From Gibbula magus (taxonomy: Eukaryota > Mollusca > Gastropoda > Trochida > Trochidae), in contig OW388292.1 in the NCBI GenBank assembly GCA_936450465.1, positions 26,256,652 through 26,320,651 of the forward strand: a DNA stretch of 64,000 nucleotides, written 5' to 3'. The notes beneath the pieces were generated by a model. The model was not told the DNA's origin and did no database searches. It worked only from the letters and a program-made list of their open reading frames with translations. Below are positions 38,397 to 52,500 of this stretch, piece after piece. The stretch's first letter is position 1; the number at the start of each line of letters is the position of its first letter. The position numbers and the translations under genes were made by a program.

Positions 38397-41300
38397 GTAG
38401 ATATAGTATATTTCTTGAATTTGTTGGGCATGTGTGTCTCTAGAAGCTATCTACCGTTATCGCCAGTACTGACAGGGGCGGTGCCCGATATGGCACGCGT
38501 TGTGCTGCATCTATTGTAAATGAGGGCCAACCAACATGGCGGTTGGACCCCGAGATCTAAAGCTCGTCTGCCAAATCCGATTGTACTTGGTGGAGGAAAG
38601 CTCTTCAAATCGTCTTTGAACGAAGGTAAGACGGGGCTTGTTCGATATCGAGATTGGCCTGCGCGTGTAATGGGCTTCGTACCTTCCAGGTAAAATTAAT
38701 CGAAACAGAGCGACAGGCGAGCCTAGCCGAGCGAGAGAGGTAATAAAGGTGGGCTTGACAGTCCACGCGTCGATCGCGAGCTACCTGGTTGTCTCCGCTA
38801 GGCTCTCTGTCTCACCTGTCTCGCTCACCTGAACGCCGTTATCTGCATCACGGGGCCAGACTCACAGGTATTTTCTTCTTTTCTCATACACAACAGTACT
38901 CTATTCCCTTCCATGTAGTATGTATCTCTTTCTTCTTTAAAACTTTATGTACCTGTGCTGATTAACGGAATTTTAGTTCCTTTGATCTTGGGTCAAAGGA
39001 TCAGAGAAAGTCAGAAATCGGATTGTGTGAAGCGGATAGAGGGGCGAGAAGGTAGGGATATTCTCTGGTGAAGTTTAGGGGGGGGCACATCAACAAGGCT
39101 AGAGCTAGCAATACGCTTGTGTCTATCGCAGACTAAATAACTGAATCACGTTTCACCCATGTGGGCATGACAAAAGGCTGACTCGATCGATAACGTGAAC
39201 CTCCATCGGCCGTGAGTGTTTGCAGTCGGACAAAACCTCGTCCTCCCCAGCACGCGTCACAGCTGTTGCAGCAGCCTAAAATTAGCCGGAGTACCCCTTC
39301 CTCTCCCCGACCCCCGCACCGTCCCTCCCCACACCCCGTACCCACGCCCGCTGCTGTTGGCAACCGCTCAGCCGAGACCGTTGATTAGTGGGCCGTGTCG
39401 GGGGATCGAATCCTCAATGGGGAATTAGCCAAAGCCTTGATAACGGTCAGGTGGAGAGAAGGGAGTCGACAGTCCCAGTGCAGCTAGTCAGCGTAACAGC
39501 ACTCTCCCTCCCTTCCGTCCGTCTGGAGGATAACTCTCGTCAGCTGACACATCCTATTTATCGATGTTACCCTTCCCTGCTTTCACTACGGCGGATCGTT
39601 ATTGCTTGCTTTTGTTGTAGGTAAGTGTTCACAGGTGTTGGGCTGAAAAGTTTTTTTAAAAATATTTACGTTGGTTTTCGACTCGTTTGTTACGGTGTTA
39701 TGGTGATACGACGGGCTGATTGTAAATTCAGAGGTATGGTATCAATTGACGATTTCTGCATACATAATCAACTGACTGGGATCGGTTCAGATAAAACAGA
39801 GTACAATCACGCGCTACTCGTATTTCAGTTGGGGACGGACTATAAATTAACCAGTTAGAGGAGAATAATGTACAACGGTACATCTGCTGCACTTTAAATA
39901 CGTTGACACAACAAAGTGGGTAACAGGTCGCGATCTGTACGTGAATTAACCAGAATGACCAGATAGAAGATTTAATTAAACAAATTCGCAGTTTATATTG
40001 TGTTTGTCAATACAAGTGAAACATACGTAAATACATATATTCGTGTCGAAATAAGCAAAAGAAAAGTTTATTAATTACAATTACACATTTCAAAAATTAT
40101 GCATCAACAGCTTGACAACATTTTATATAAAGACTTTCTAACAATAAGTTGACTCTTTCATCAGTTGGGTTTATAACTATGAGGTCGTTGAAAATTTTGG
40201 CCAATGAACGGATCACGTGTTAGCTTAATTACCCATCGATCGACACACTTCAAAAGACTGTGTCACAGGGTAACATTGCACTTCGCTGATAACGTGCTTC
40301 CATTTTCCACCGTGCACCATTGAATGCAGCCGTTGCCTCTCCCACAGGGGTGAACAAGTTGGAAGCCGTTGTCTGACAAAGCCTCCATCGCTCAGTAGCA
40401 ACGTAGCCGCGGTCTCGTCACACAGTTTGCGTATCTCCGTGATGTGATGAGACAAACTTGTCTACCACCGACCCAGTCGATAATACCGTCTCATACCACT
40501 GACTTCAACCAGTTAACATACATACATCGTCCCTGCGGTGAGAAATATACGACGTAGTGAAAGCGGTTCACAGTTGAGTGCTACAAGGTGATCATTCTTT
40601 TCTTTGATTATTTACAAATTTTGTAGATTTTGTTCATCAGTAACTGAGACAAGCGTCCAAGATTATTTTTAATAGTTTGATATTCTGTTTTCATTTTTTT
40701 ATGGTGGTCATCGTTTTCCTTGATTGTTTTTTTCTTTATAGAATTAAGTTTGGATTTATCTTCACTTATATTTAGAACGTCTGTATTATCGTGATATGCA
40801 AGTTGAACATATCACTGAGCACGGCAGAATTTCTGTACTCAAACGTGTTTACGACTATATCATTCAGTTACCTCTATATGACGTACATCAGGTAACATGA
40901 GTTCTAAATTTATATACATGTATACAGTCACAAGGGACCTACGATACTTTAAAGGTCAGTTTAGGACTTTAGTAAATTAATGATTTAATAAATCAGTGAA
41001 AAATACTATTTAATTGTCCTCATGTAATTAACTAAATATCATCAGTGACAATTATAATGTCACTCATTAAATAGTTTTTTTAATATTACATTTGGTTACT
41101 CTAGTTGACACATCAAAAAGACAGAATTTGTATGTTTACAAAACGAGAAGCACCAAATTTACACTAAGTGTTCAAATCTCATGGGCCTCACCGCCATCAT
41201 ATCTGATCGATCTTTTATACGAAACAACAAAGTCACAATTTAGAGGTACAGAACTCTTCCGAACAATTTGGAAAATCTCTTCCAAGAAACGATTTAGAGG

Positions 41301-42360
41301 ATATTATCGCTGATAGTGGATATTGATTGACGTGTACAGGGTCTGACGACTGTGGTGACAACCCGGGTCCACTCAAATGCTATTTATTTTCACCATGCCC
41401 TGTTCCATATTGTCTCCGATATAGCATTAAACCCGCATTGCCTCCCAACCTCCGCAAAGCCTTGTTAATTTAGCTCCATTATTGATTTTCCCGGAGTGTT
41501 ACCTGTGTGCGGATAGTGAGGGGTTAGGGGGCGTGGCTAACTCGTCCCTCAAAGGGATCGACACAGGTGTGCAGCTCTCGGCTTGATGGGGGTGAGGGAT
41601 TTTCGCCATTTTATCAAGGACAAAAGTAATTATGGTGGTTGATCGTGTTTTAGTTATGGAGAAGTTAGATCGTGTCGTTTGCCAGGGAAGAGCTTCGATG
41701 AAGTCTTATCAAACTATGGAGATAATGTTGCAGTGGTTGTGTATCTTCTGATTGAACTATTGAACTATTTTATCAACTTGTTTTAAACCGTGAATATATC
41801 TAACCATATTTTATTCAAGTTATAGGGAATTTTCTTAGTTTTATGATTTAGCCGTATTAGCTGTGATTTATTTCAAATGACAACTCGAAAAGATTTGAAA
41901 CACGGAAACCGTTATGTGATATTGTTAAATTTAAGTTATGATTCTTTATTATGTTGCAATCATGTTTGGTAGGTTTTATTAGAAATGCCCCATATTGGAT
42001 GTACTTACGAAACACATCGAGAACAAAAGTTGTTGTCTTTCATGATTATTACATGATTAACATACAACAGACTGAAAGATCGGTTTTATGACATTTTAAA
42101 AACATTTTTATACATTTCCAAAAAAATATTGTCAAATGAAAAACCATCTATCGATAAGGTTATGGCATCGATTTTTGTGAATCTGTGAAACCAGTAAAAG
42201 AGGCATTAGAAGAACATCTTTAAAATTCTTATTCGTTCTTCATTTCTAGCTCATCGGTCTTTCTTTCATCTGTCCGGCGTTCGTAAACTCTTTACTTCTT
42301 CGGCTTCTTCACAACAACTAATGGCCCTAAAGACCCGCAATCTTGTGTCTAGATAACTTG

Positions 42361-42740
42361 GTCAATAGAGATTATAAATTGTAGATTTGGCGAATATGGG
42401 CCCCCGACTAAGGGTCCCAAGGGCCACAACTTAAACAACTATTTTCACCTTCTCTCCAGTACGAAAAGTCTTTAAAAAAGCTTAAGTGTTGTGTACAGAC
42501 CCCTAAGCCAATGTGGATTATACATTGTAGATTAGTTGACTCTATGACCCCAAATAAGGGTCACAGGGGCCACAACTTAGACGACTTCTTTCACTTTCTC
42601 TCCAGTACGAAAAGCCCTAAAAATCTTAAATGTGTACATACTATGCAGCCAATGGAGATTAAAGCTGTCGATTTGGTGAGCCTGTGGCCACAAATAAGAC
42701 ATGTTTTCATTTCCCTCTCCAGGACGATAAGTACTAGATA
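42361..42740. repeat. Three degenerate ~117-146-bp tandem units
   Basis: A repeated order of motifs (TAAGGGTC..., GGGGCCACAACTTA, TCTCTCCAGTACGAAAAG) recurs with the last motif at 42451, 42597 and, diverged, about 42714. Copies one and two are about 75-80% alike by eye. A 22-base stretch at 42508-42529 is also found exactly at 2493-2514, so the unit belongs to a dispersed family. Confidence 0.75.
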
Positions 42741-45700
42741 GTTGCTAACCGAACACATCTTTTACAAATTGGACCACATATTGTGTACAGCCTGATGCGT
42801 TGAAGAACCAATGACTCTATTTTGATTCTTATCAATGACATTTAAATACATTGGTCATCCCTACATACATTCATTATCAATAATAAATAAATGAATATTA
42901 ATATACTTGCCATCATATACATTATGAACATTTAAATGCTTTCATGTTTGACCGAATTTCTGTTTCTCTGTTAAATATTTGATATATTATGTATACGATT
43001 TATAAATTGCATTAAATACGTTTTTGCAAAACTGATGCAACGTAAGATTAATTACATTAAATCATATTCGTTATTTACGTGGATGAAAGTTCAAAGCTCC
43101 ATTGATAATATTCAAAATCATAACATGATAAGAATTAAAGTTTCAGTAATTGCGTATCTGTAACACTTTTGTTGAATAATGTTCACGATTCAAAAGGAAA
43201 ATCATAGTTTTGTATTCGCGTTAATGTTAATATCTGAGATATGTACTTTTAAAGTGTTTTGTCACGTATTTTATGTAATATCATAAGTCATAACTCAAAC
43301 CCGGAAGCATACATTTTACACTTCAAACGTCTTAAAGATTGGAGAAGCAAGTTTTGCCTAAATCTAGCTGAGCGATAAAACCGCAAGATTTTGGTTTAAG
43401 GAAAGGGTTGCACACTAAACGTATTACAGAGATGTACCAACGTGTTCACAGCTATAATAATGATAAAGGATATAGATGTAGATACAATTAGATAACTAAA
43501 CATCATATACGAAATCACATTTTACAAGATAAAACTTCAATCAATATTGAACAGAGAAACGTATTTTTATTTTTGGACTGTGATCATTAAACTGCAAATA
43601 TTTCGTTTGTAACATATATACTTATATACATTTCAATGCTTCTGTCGAACTATTACCTTGGGTGTGTTATATTGTGATGTTGCTACTGATACCCACTATA
43701 TAGCTTGCCTCCTTCAGTCCGGTTCATCCAACTGTGATTTTCATCTAAACAAGTTAGGGGCTTGCCACTTACAAACTGTTGCCCTAATCATGCATTTAAA
43801 GTGACTGGTAAAATAGACAAAGCCTTCAAATTTCTATTACAGAGATCATTTAAAAACGTTTATTAAAGAGGTAATATTCATGTTTTAGGTATGATTAAAA
43901 CACACACACCATTAAGTGACACGAGGTACGTGAAATAACATATCGATTTTCTAATTGTTTTATAATTTTACACAATATTATTGGGGTTGAAATAACCACC
44001 CTTAACTCTTTGTTTCAGACCTCTATTGTAATTAACTCAACTGGTAAGATTGGATCGGATAAAAACTCACAAGACGCTAAAGTTCAAATCTTTCAAAAAG
44101 TTAAGACTATAGTCTTCCCTCTCAAAGCGAAGCGGTGCCATTGGTGTCACGAGTGTTCTTTTTGTTTTAGAGCTGTCACGTTGTACATAGCGTCCTGCCA
44201 AGTAGTTAATTGCAACGTTGAAAAAGGGAAATTAAATAAACCAAGTGACGCCCGAATAAGCAGACTTTTTACAACACTCAGCCATTTGCGCGTCCATCAA
44301 TAAATTTTCAACATGCAATATTGCGACCTCCCTTTCTTGATGAAGATTTAAAATTTTATTCATGTCGCGATTGTTCAATTCTGTTTTCTTAGAAGATCCC
44401 GCAGTGGCAAATCTTGGAATTGAAATCCCTTGCTTTCTCACTCTTCTTTTCTGAAGTCCCAAAAGTCAAGATCAGAAGAAATCAGAGCCTCGCTGAAGGA
44501 CATGAAATATTTGAGTCTCGAAGATTTGTTTTTGGATACTGGCAAACAACTTCACCCAATCCAATTTTCATCAACCAGCGTCACTTCTGGAGGCTTGCTC
44601 AGACAGTAATAAACGATTCTGAGGCTAAATAAAAGGGTCAGAATACGCTAACAGGTATTGAACAGGCACCAGGAGCGATGGTGTCGTATACGGGCTTCCA
44701 TACTCTCTTCTTAAGGTTGATGTCTTATTTCGCAGATGTGCACCCATATAAGTACCAGTAAGAGAAATGTGCGTATATTGAAGCGACGGTTGTGCAGTCT
44801 CCGAGCCCCCTGTGAAATGACAACCCTAATTCAGTTAACCAAAACCTAAGAACTGTTGTTCACAGACCAGAAACCCAATGGTCAATTCCAGAAATTGTAA
44901 GATTGGCTCCTGGGTTGTTGAGGAAGTTTTGGTCACCTTTGCGAATATAACTATGTCTTTGGAAAGCGATTGTATTACTGAGCCTCCCCCCTCCCCCTGA
45001 AATGATCCTGCAATGAACGACAATGGGATAGGTGAAAATCTTTCTTAATAGCAATAAATCAATTTTTTAACAATATTTCCGATTGGCTGGAATAATGCCA
45101 TCTTATCATTTTTTTTAATTTGAGGTGAATAAAGAGGCATGTTGACTTTGTGGACAAATTATCTCCATAAGACAGTATAAGTTTTGACAACACAATTTGA
45201 CAATTTATCAACCACAGCCACGACCAGGAAGTGAACTTTAAGTTATTATGTGAAGGTACCTCCACAGAAATGAAATGGTTACTCTTTAACTACAGGCGCT
45301 ATGTTTCTCATATCTAATCTTCATGAAGTGATCGTTCAATGAGGAAACAAACGCCGTTAAGACATAAACACAATGAAAACCTCAAAAAGAAACAAGTGAC
45401 ACCATGAACATGTTTGTTCGTGATTAATGTTTTATGGAAGCTACTTGCAGAAACACTTATTATATCTTTAATTCATATATCTATATTCTTCCTTTTCGTC
45501 ATTACAACAATGAATGACAAGGGATACCTATGATTAACACAATACGGTACAAATGTGGACATTGATGCTGGATGGAGGACAATGTAGTCTTACCAAGATG
45601 CATCCTCAATACCCATATAAATTATATCTCCGACGATCACAAATTATGCTGGGGACTTATAATAATAGGATTCTAATGGTTATCATGTGTTAGCACCATT

Positions 45701-45744
45701 GGTGCCTGTAACTGAGGTTTGATTCAGGTTTATTTCACTTGCAG

Positions 45745-45850
45745 GAGAGTATGTCCAGTGCTGATAGCGAGTTAAGCCGGGAAGCCTCCCCATCTCCCTC
45801 CCTATCGCCCAACGCAGAGACGACAACTAACGGACAGAACGCAGCGAAAG
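45745..45850 (+). CDS. nol4: NOL4-like exon, Ser/Pro-rich acidic segment
   Basis: The exon is 106 nt, entering in phase 0 after TTTCACTTGCAG and leaving after one base of a codon (donor GTGGGT at 45851). It encodes ESMSSADSELSREASPSPSLSPNAETTTNGQNAAK. Vertebrate NOL4 continues after its acidic run with DMSDSTRMSA-NSDLSS..., and human NOL4L short forms start at MSDST. The alignment MSSADSELS is reasonable but short, so the call relies mainly on exact phase compatibility and position. The internal ATG at 45751 could serve as a start in transcripts beginning nearby. Three Ser-Pro dipeptides suggest proline-directed phosphorylation sites (inference). NAG choice at the acceptor (CAGGAG) could add or remove one Glu. 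Confidence 0.8.
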
Positions 45851-46029
45851 GTGGGTTTCTTCATCTTCACTATGTCCAGATACATGTGCGCTTAAGGCCA
45901 GTACACTGTACTACTCATCGTTACAATTTGTAGTGCTCAACTTCTCGTTACAACTTGTAGTATAATAATAAATAAATAATATACAGTTTAACGCCTAATA
46001 TCCAATGCAAGCACTGTTCACGTGCGGTA

Positions 46030-46545
46030 CATTATTACCCTGAAGGAATGTACTTTCGGTGCCGCTACTAAGCGCTACGCGCGACCATAAAGGTCCGTGC
46101 TTCCCGTGATCAGGTACCCATTTAAACAGCTGGGTGGATTGAGTGCAATGTGGATGAAGTGCCTTGCCCAGGGACACAACACAGTACAACACAGTGCAAC
46201 AGACATGATTATGTTTCCAAACGTCTACGTCAACTTATTGATGTTAACTAAATCAAACGACAGTTTCTTCCTCGTGTTACAAGTCAAAAGACAACTTTCA
46301 AATAGTATGAAAAAAAATCCACTAACGGAATTCGAGGTAAGAAGATCATTAGGAACGTATGCAAATGCAATGTTATCCGTGGCGCAGCTCTGTCGGCGCA
46401 CACATCCAAAACCAGTCACTCCAATTACCTGGATTCCGTCTGCAGAGCTTTAACGCATCATCATGCCAAGTTTTTCGCTGTCTGGGGAATCGAGTTCCCG
46501 TGTGCAGGCAATGGTTGCTGGCAGGATTTGCTCATACTCGCATGC
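46030..46545 (-). repeat. SINE-like repeat, apparently split
   Basis: The segment 46105-46185 (GGTACCCATTTAAACAGCTG, then AAGTGCCTTGCCCAGGG and ACACAAC) matches a repeat body I remember from many marine invertebrate genomes, and 46478-46502 (GGGGAATCGAGTTCCCG) reads as an inverted B-box (CGGGAACTCGATTCCCC). The two parts normally lie close together, so unrelated DNA between about 46200 and 46470 looks inserted. Family name not assigned. Confidence 0.45.
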
Positions 46546-49500
46546 CCCTTTGAGTACGTAGTTAACTGCACGCTATATCGTGACTGTCTGCCTCTTTAAC
46601 ATTGTTATAACTCCCCGTTAAAGATACACTGGTTCCTTAAATGTATCCGTTATGAATATAAATACTTTTTTTAACTTTGAAAATATGAACAAAAATTCAG
46701 GCCATCGTGAAACGTGCTTCCATTGTCTGTAAGATACAAACAATCATTACAATGTCAGTATTCACTCATAGAAGTATTGGAGTATTAAGATTCACTTCAC
46801 AAAAGCTTGTTCAATTCTTGTGGTCCGGTGTACGTAGGCGTGACAAAGTACATGTAGTAAATGGTAAATACAATTTTACGAAGAATCATATACCAAAATA
46901 ATAACGTCAGCAAGTTCACGTGCATATTCTCCAAAATAAGATGTCACTGACAAAAGTAATAGTAACTCACACTCACTCACTGTTTGTTTATTTATTTATG
47001 TATCGTCGAGGTTGTTATCAAAGAAATTCTTGTTTTTAAAATCATAGTTTACACTTGGTACACCGAGTGTCTGAAATGCGAGTCACGAGCGAGGCATAGT
47101 CTAGATTCACGTGTCACGAGTTTCGTGGCTACTGAGTATTCCGCCTCCGTCTCCTCCAGGTCACGTGGTCATAGGCTCACTTTTCATGCTACAGTTATAT
47201 ATTAACTTCAGATGGCTAATAGTTGAATATAACAAATACTAACATGTTTAATGTTTCACATCTACATGTATACATGTGTTTTACAGCGTCACCCCAATGA
47301 CTGCAAATATATTTCCACCAACTCACTGGGCCATATTGTCCAGTCCTCGTGTACAGTTATTCATATAATGCATATCATACATGTGTTGGTACGTTGTATG
47401 ATGATATACACCAGCTTTATCATATGTACCATTTACCATATACACCACTAGCTGGTGGGAGTGTTCTGCTGTATCAGTTATGTTCCTGTTCCTGGAGTAC
47501 AGGGTTCTGGTCTCGATGGCGACATCTGATCACGCTGCAGCTCGCGTATAGGCACGACAGCTTGGTGTCACGTACACCCCTCTCCGTTTTGATATACACC
47601 ACTTGAAGCAAACAAACGCAGGCAACATCTGGTCATGTTTAGTATGCGATAGTGGTCATGTGAATCCTAAACGAAGGGACAAAGGAATTCGTCATGTTTG
47701 ACTGGTTTTTCATCAGAACGCCAAGCACACGATGCTTTTCACCCAATAATCCGCCATTTGCTGAGTATTAATATACATATGTATATTGGTTTGTGATAGT
47801 CATGGCATGCTTATTTTATAGAATACATAAAAGGATAAATATTCCGAAACTTTATAATTCAGTCATTTCTGCGTGAAAGTTTTTGAAACTATCATAGTTT
47901 AGCATAGCATAATAACGACACTGAAATTCTAACCATTAGAAAACGTCATATTTACGTCATTTAAACCTATTTGATAGAACATCGGTTTATAGTGCTTTCT
48001 AAGTAGCCTATGGCGCGACTTTAGAATATATATAAACCATCAGTAAAATCTCAAAACCGTAAGTTTTACATTTAAGTTGTTGTTGAATGTGCCCAAACGT
48101 ATTCCTCTAAAACATAATCTATGTTTGCACAAAATATGTTACTAAGCAACACATTTTAAATCTATTTCTAAACTTTCACATCGCCATAAGTGTCCCTGTG
48201 TCACAGTTATCGTTTGACATCTGTTCCCGTCTGCTAACTGTTTAATATAGTATGCAGTGTCAATAAAATGGCGAAGTGGCCTTTGGATATGCTAATCTGC
48301 TTCAAAACATCTATATCTCGAGATAACATCATTACAAATTTTAAAACATGATACTTTAAAATCTCTATCAAACATGATCACAATCTTGTCTCATCAAAAT
48401 TGATCTTTTAAAACTATTGTCTGACATATATGTTATTTATAAAGTATTACTTAGAAAGTATGCAGATTCCACCCAAAGAACCTAGAACTATGTGGGATAC
48501 GTCATGTACAGTCGTTTAAAGAGGAAATGTCTGAAATAGTGTTTTGCACACTTTCATAATTTTTCTTTCGGAAACTATTAATAAAATTACAATATCTCCA
48601 CAAAACTGTAACCAAATTTTAAAAATGTACAATGTACTACTTGTTCTTTAATTCCATTCAGTTATGTGTGAACTTGCAACTCAGTGCTATAAAGGGAGAC
48701 TACTCTCACACATGAGGTTGAATTCTAAATGTACTACAAAGTAGAATACTGACGAAGAAGTAACTCAAATACGCATACACGTTTAATATTAACATGTTAT
48801 TAATTATACAATCCGCTCAAATTATGTAAGATAAAACATAAACTAAAATGAAAAAAATATTTTTTTCAAATAATCGATTGTCAACATTTGGCGAATGTTT
48901 TACCCAAACATGTTTGCATGATCGATATATGATTTAATGAAGCAGCAAATGATTTGGATGAAGTTCTAGAGTAGAGACTTCACTTGCATCCTCGAGCACC
49001 ATCTAAGCCGGCGATGGCAGGGCGATGCAGTAACTTAACGCCTTCATTCTATCCTAGTGGCTTAATGGTCTTCTCTTTGAGAAAAAACTGCGAGGTACCC
49101 AACCTGCCAGCGAGGACGTCACGAGGACGGGAGGACAAGCCTGTAATTGTCGGTCCTTCTCTATCTCAAGCCCTCCTCGGCCTCTCTTCTCGTGTAGCGC
49201 TGGGCTTCCCATTTGGGCGTATTTCTGCGTATTACACATTGTTACTCCCATGCAGTTACAATTATTTTTGTGGACCAGTTTTAGTGTTTTATTCTGTCTT
49301 TTGATTAACTTTCCACCAAGAAGAGAAAAACTGGCAAACGACGCCAGCATCTTGCCTGGGAGCGTTCTGTGGACGCGACATCAAAGAGTGACGTGAAGAA
49401 TTAGGTTTGAAGTTGGTGCCGTCAGCTGAATCAAGAGGGCATCGAGATACGCGCTCCACTTGAAGACCTTCCACTCTTTAAAGCAGTTTTTCACTTGCAT

Positions 49501-52500
49501 ATCCTGTAAACTGAAAGAGGATGTTGTTGGCTCTGTTTCACGCATGATGTTTCTGTTTAATATTAGATAGGGTGGTTTGTGACTCATGCTAATCGTTTTA
49601 TTTCTAACCGCAATCCCTGCAAGGCTTTATCCTGATAAATATGATTCCTGGTTATGTAGCATCATGAATTATCAATGCGTCATGTTTGAATTCATATCGA
49701 CTGGAATATTTTTCACGAGCCATTACCCCTAGCAAATTCGAACATAAGAACGGCGTTTATCAGAGAGAGAAATTAAGCAGAGGATCTGGTATCCTGCCAG
49801 CAATGCTGCTGTCATGTCCGAGACATCTGTTTCGGAATACGCTGATCCCCTCAGCGGGATTGGCTTACCAAGATGCGAAGCTTAACTCTGAGGGACACCC
49901 TAATCTTTATTCTGGACGCTAGCTCGCCTGATATATGTCATCGTGCTCTGCGGCCCAATGTAAGAACTCTGGCACCACCGGCTCCTAGCAGCGTTAATCA
50001 CAGCGTCCATCAGCCTGTTCAACCCGATAGGACGAGGGGGAGGCATCCGGCCCTCCCAGGGACATAATCTATGGGGGTAAAGGGGGATCTGGACAGGGGA
50101 CGCCAGCCCCTATCCCCTCCACTCACAGATTTATTGTTGAGGCAGCATGAATATAGTCAATCGATAGTTTCCCGTATCTATTTTCTATTCGGTTATCTTT
50201 GTCGTCCGATTTCGGCAAACCTTTTCAGAAAGTTATTTATACGTGCAACTATGCAAATATCCACCCTCAAGTTTGAATAAATCAGCAGGGGTCCGTCCAC
50301 CCGGTAATCCAAGCCCTTATCCCCTAACCCCCTAAGTTGGTCCCAGACCACCCCCCTCCTTCCTCAGGCCCCAGTATGCAATGGACCTCTCTCGCCTAGT
50401 GCTCGCATCTATTATTAAAGGTCAACCCTCAATTTGTCCAGAGAGTAATTGGCGGGTGGCGATTCGATGAGATGACCAGCTGTCCCTCCGTGACCCCTGC
50501 CTCACCTGCTCTCTCCCCGCCTAATTACCACGTGCCCCCATAGCGACACCTCAGCACTACGTTGCCAGGGTGACACGCGACATCCATGGCAACCCAAGAC
50601 AAAGACAGGAACCCCGGCAATCGGTTGACCCCATCCCCACGCCGGGGGTACTAAATCCTGTGTTGAGCCAGCCTGTCCCTCCGGATAAGACCATCGATCG
50701 GCACGAAGGTATTAGCTGTTGGATGGAGACTGCCGCCTCGCTAGCTTCGAGGGTAGCGTGGACGAGGTAGTGTTACCTGGATGCGTCTGCAGTCAGTCCC
50801 CGGCCTCCAGCTCTGAGCACAGTATCTCCACCTAATCAACTTAGACAAAGTCGCTTTAAGTCGGCCTCCATGATTTGGCCGCTGGAGGAAGCTGATATTG
50901 CCGACTTATGTTAATGTTATTAGTTGCATTGTGATTTCCCAATTTCACGTGATTTAAAATACTTTGGTATGTTTTTCTTCTCTAACGATTGGTATTTAGG
51001 ATATTAGTTACATAGTGATTTTGTTTATTAGTCTGGTTTTGTTTCTAAATATCGTTGTCGTTTTCTGTCATTCGATAGTACTCAATCAAACTATATTTCC
51101 TTAAAGTTTATATATGACTTTTTTAAATATAAACACATGCCAAATAATCAGTTTCAAGAGTTTAAAACTGCAAGTAAGTACTGAGTATGTATCTCATAGT
51201 GTATACAATATAGTTAAACATATCCATTCTTTAAAGAATTCAATTATCACTTCTAACAGCCGCCCTTTGCTGCAGATGTGACAGAGTAGATTCAAGTTCA
51301 TGTTGTATGTATAAACATGCTATTCCGTTATTATAGACAACCTGGCCTATACACAGCAGGTGGTAAACATGACGACATCCGTATTATTGTTTCGGTTCAG
51401 TTCATCTAGTTACCCTGCGCAAAAAAAGTTTTTCAGAAATAAATGAAATTCCGCGTTTCCTTTTTAACCTCACAAAGCCAGCACCCAGTGCCAATGTGTC
51501 ACCAGTGAAGCGTGTTTACATGACAAAACCCATCTACTCCCAGTAAGAATCATTGTATTCGTTTGCATGTATATTTCCAATATTGCCATCCTCGCAACAT
51601 CTGGGTGAGAGCCCCCGCGACCTGCCCTATGTACGTCGTCAAAGGTAGTGGAGCGTTCTGCATAGTCGATACCTGTGAATAGTAATGTCTTAATTACTCC
51701 CTTACACCTGTCCTCTACCTGTGTCACTACACACTCTGGGGCAAATGTGTGTTAAACTAAACCTTAGTGGATAACAGGTGAATATCTAGTCACTAGGCAA
51801 CAGGTGTTTTGTGAGTTAACGCAGTCTAAACTCGTTTTGACTGAATAGCTGAAAAGGTGTTTAATAACTACTGCAGATTGTATTTTTCGCTAAAATATAT
51901 TTTTTTTAAATTAATTAAAATATTGTATAAATATTCTGTAGCTTTGTAATTTATTCAATAGCTTCACTTTGTTATACTAATTTCATAATTTTGTTTTAAG
52001 GAATAAAATAAGGAAAACATTGAACTTTCATTATAGTTGATAACATTGTAATTTATTAATAAGCAAAATCAAAATAACACGTAACTGTAATTCAGTTCAT
52101 CAACATTGAAATTTGCAGTACCCAAATCCAAGTTTTGCTTCAAATCTCCAAAAAATGAAACAAAGCGAGTCAACCATGGGACCATCGTTCAACTCGCCAA
52201 CATAGCTCCCATCACTTGTACCGTTAGCTCGGGTAGAGGTCACGTGACCATAAAACCACTCTTTATCAACCTGAAGAGCCCGGAACAAGTGCCATCCACT
52301 GTCCTAACAACCGTTAACGAAAAAAATCAATTCATAGACGACATAAACAGGCATTATCTCGGCCCTGGTCGCAACCTTACCCTAGCTCCGTGCCCTCAGC
52401 GGCGTGTTCCATCTAGGAGCCAGTCAGGGTGGCTCGCAGCAAAGTCTTACCCTTATCACTCACGGCGTGGTACTCAAATATTGATGGCCGGGCTCCAATG

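Larger units (their letters stand above)
20303..45744 (+). other. NOL4 intron, 25.4 kb
   Basis: Phase 0 intron between ...SCHDE and ESMSS.... It contains SINE heads, a MITE, a direct-repeat element, a tandem repeat, a candidate recursive splice site (39620) and a candidate alternative first exon (38355-38396), listed separately. GC-richer unique islands lie at about 26520-27400, 27800-28400, 35030-35360, 37140-39610, 40220-40560, 41340-41600 and 43990-44700. I see nothing nameable in the AT-rich blocks at 20.5-21.9, 22.5-23.5, 24.0-26.5, 28.4-31.5, 32.0-35.0, 35.4-37.1, 39.7-40.2, 40.6-41.3, 41.6-42.3, 42.8-44.0 and 44.7-45.7 kb. Confidence 0.8.

Noticed and set aside
41342..41374. GDNPGP-like peptide resembling a 2A ribosome-skipping motif
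   Set aside because: The residues between GD and NPGP required by 2A sequences are missing, and there is no retroelement frame around it.
44020..44042. Micro-exon after CTCTTTGTTTCAG with a GTAAGA donor
   Set aside because: Excellent splice signals, but inclusion shifts the frame at 45745 and brings a stop within seven codons. No homology.
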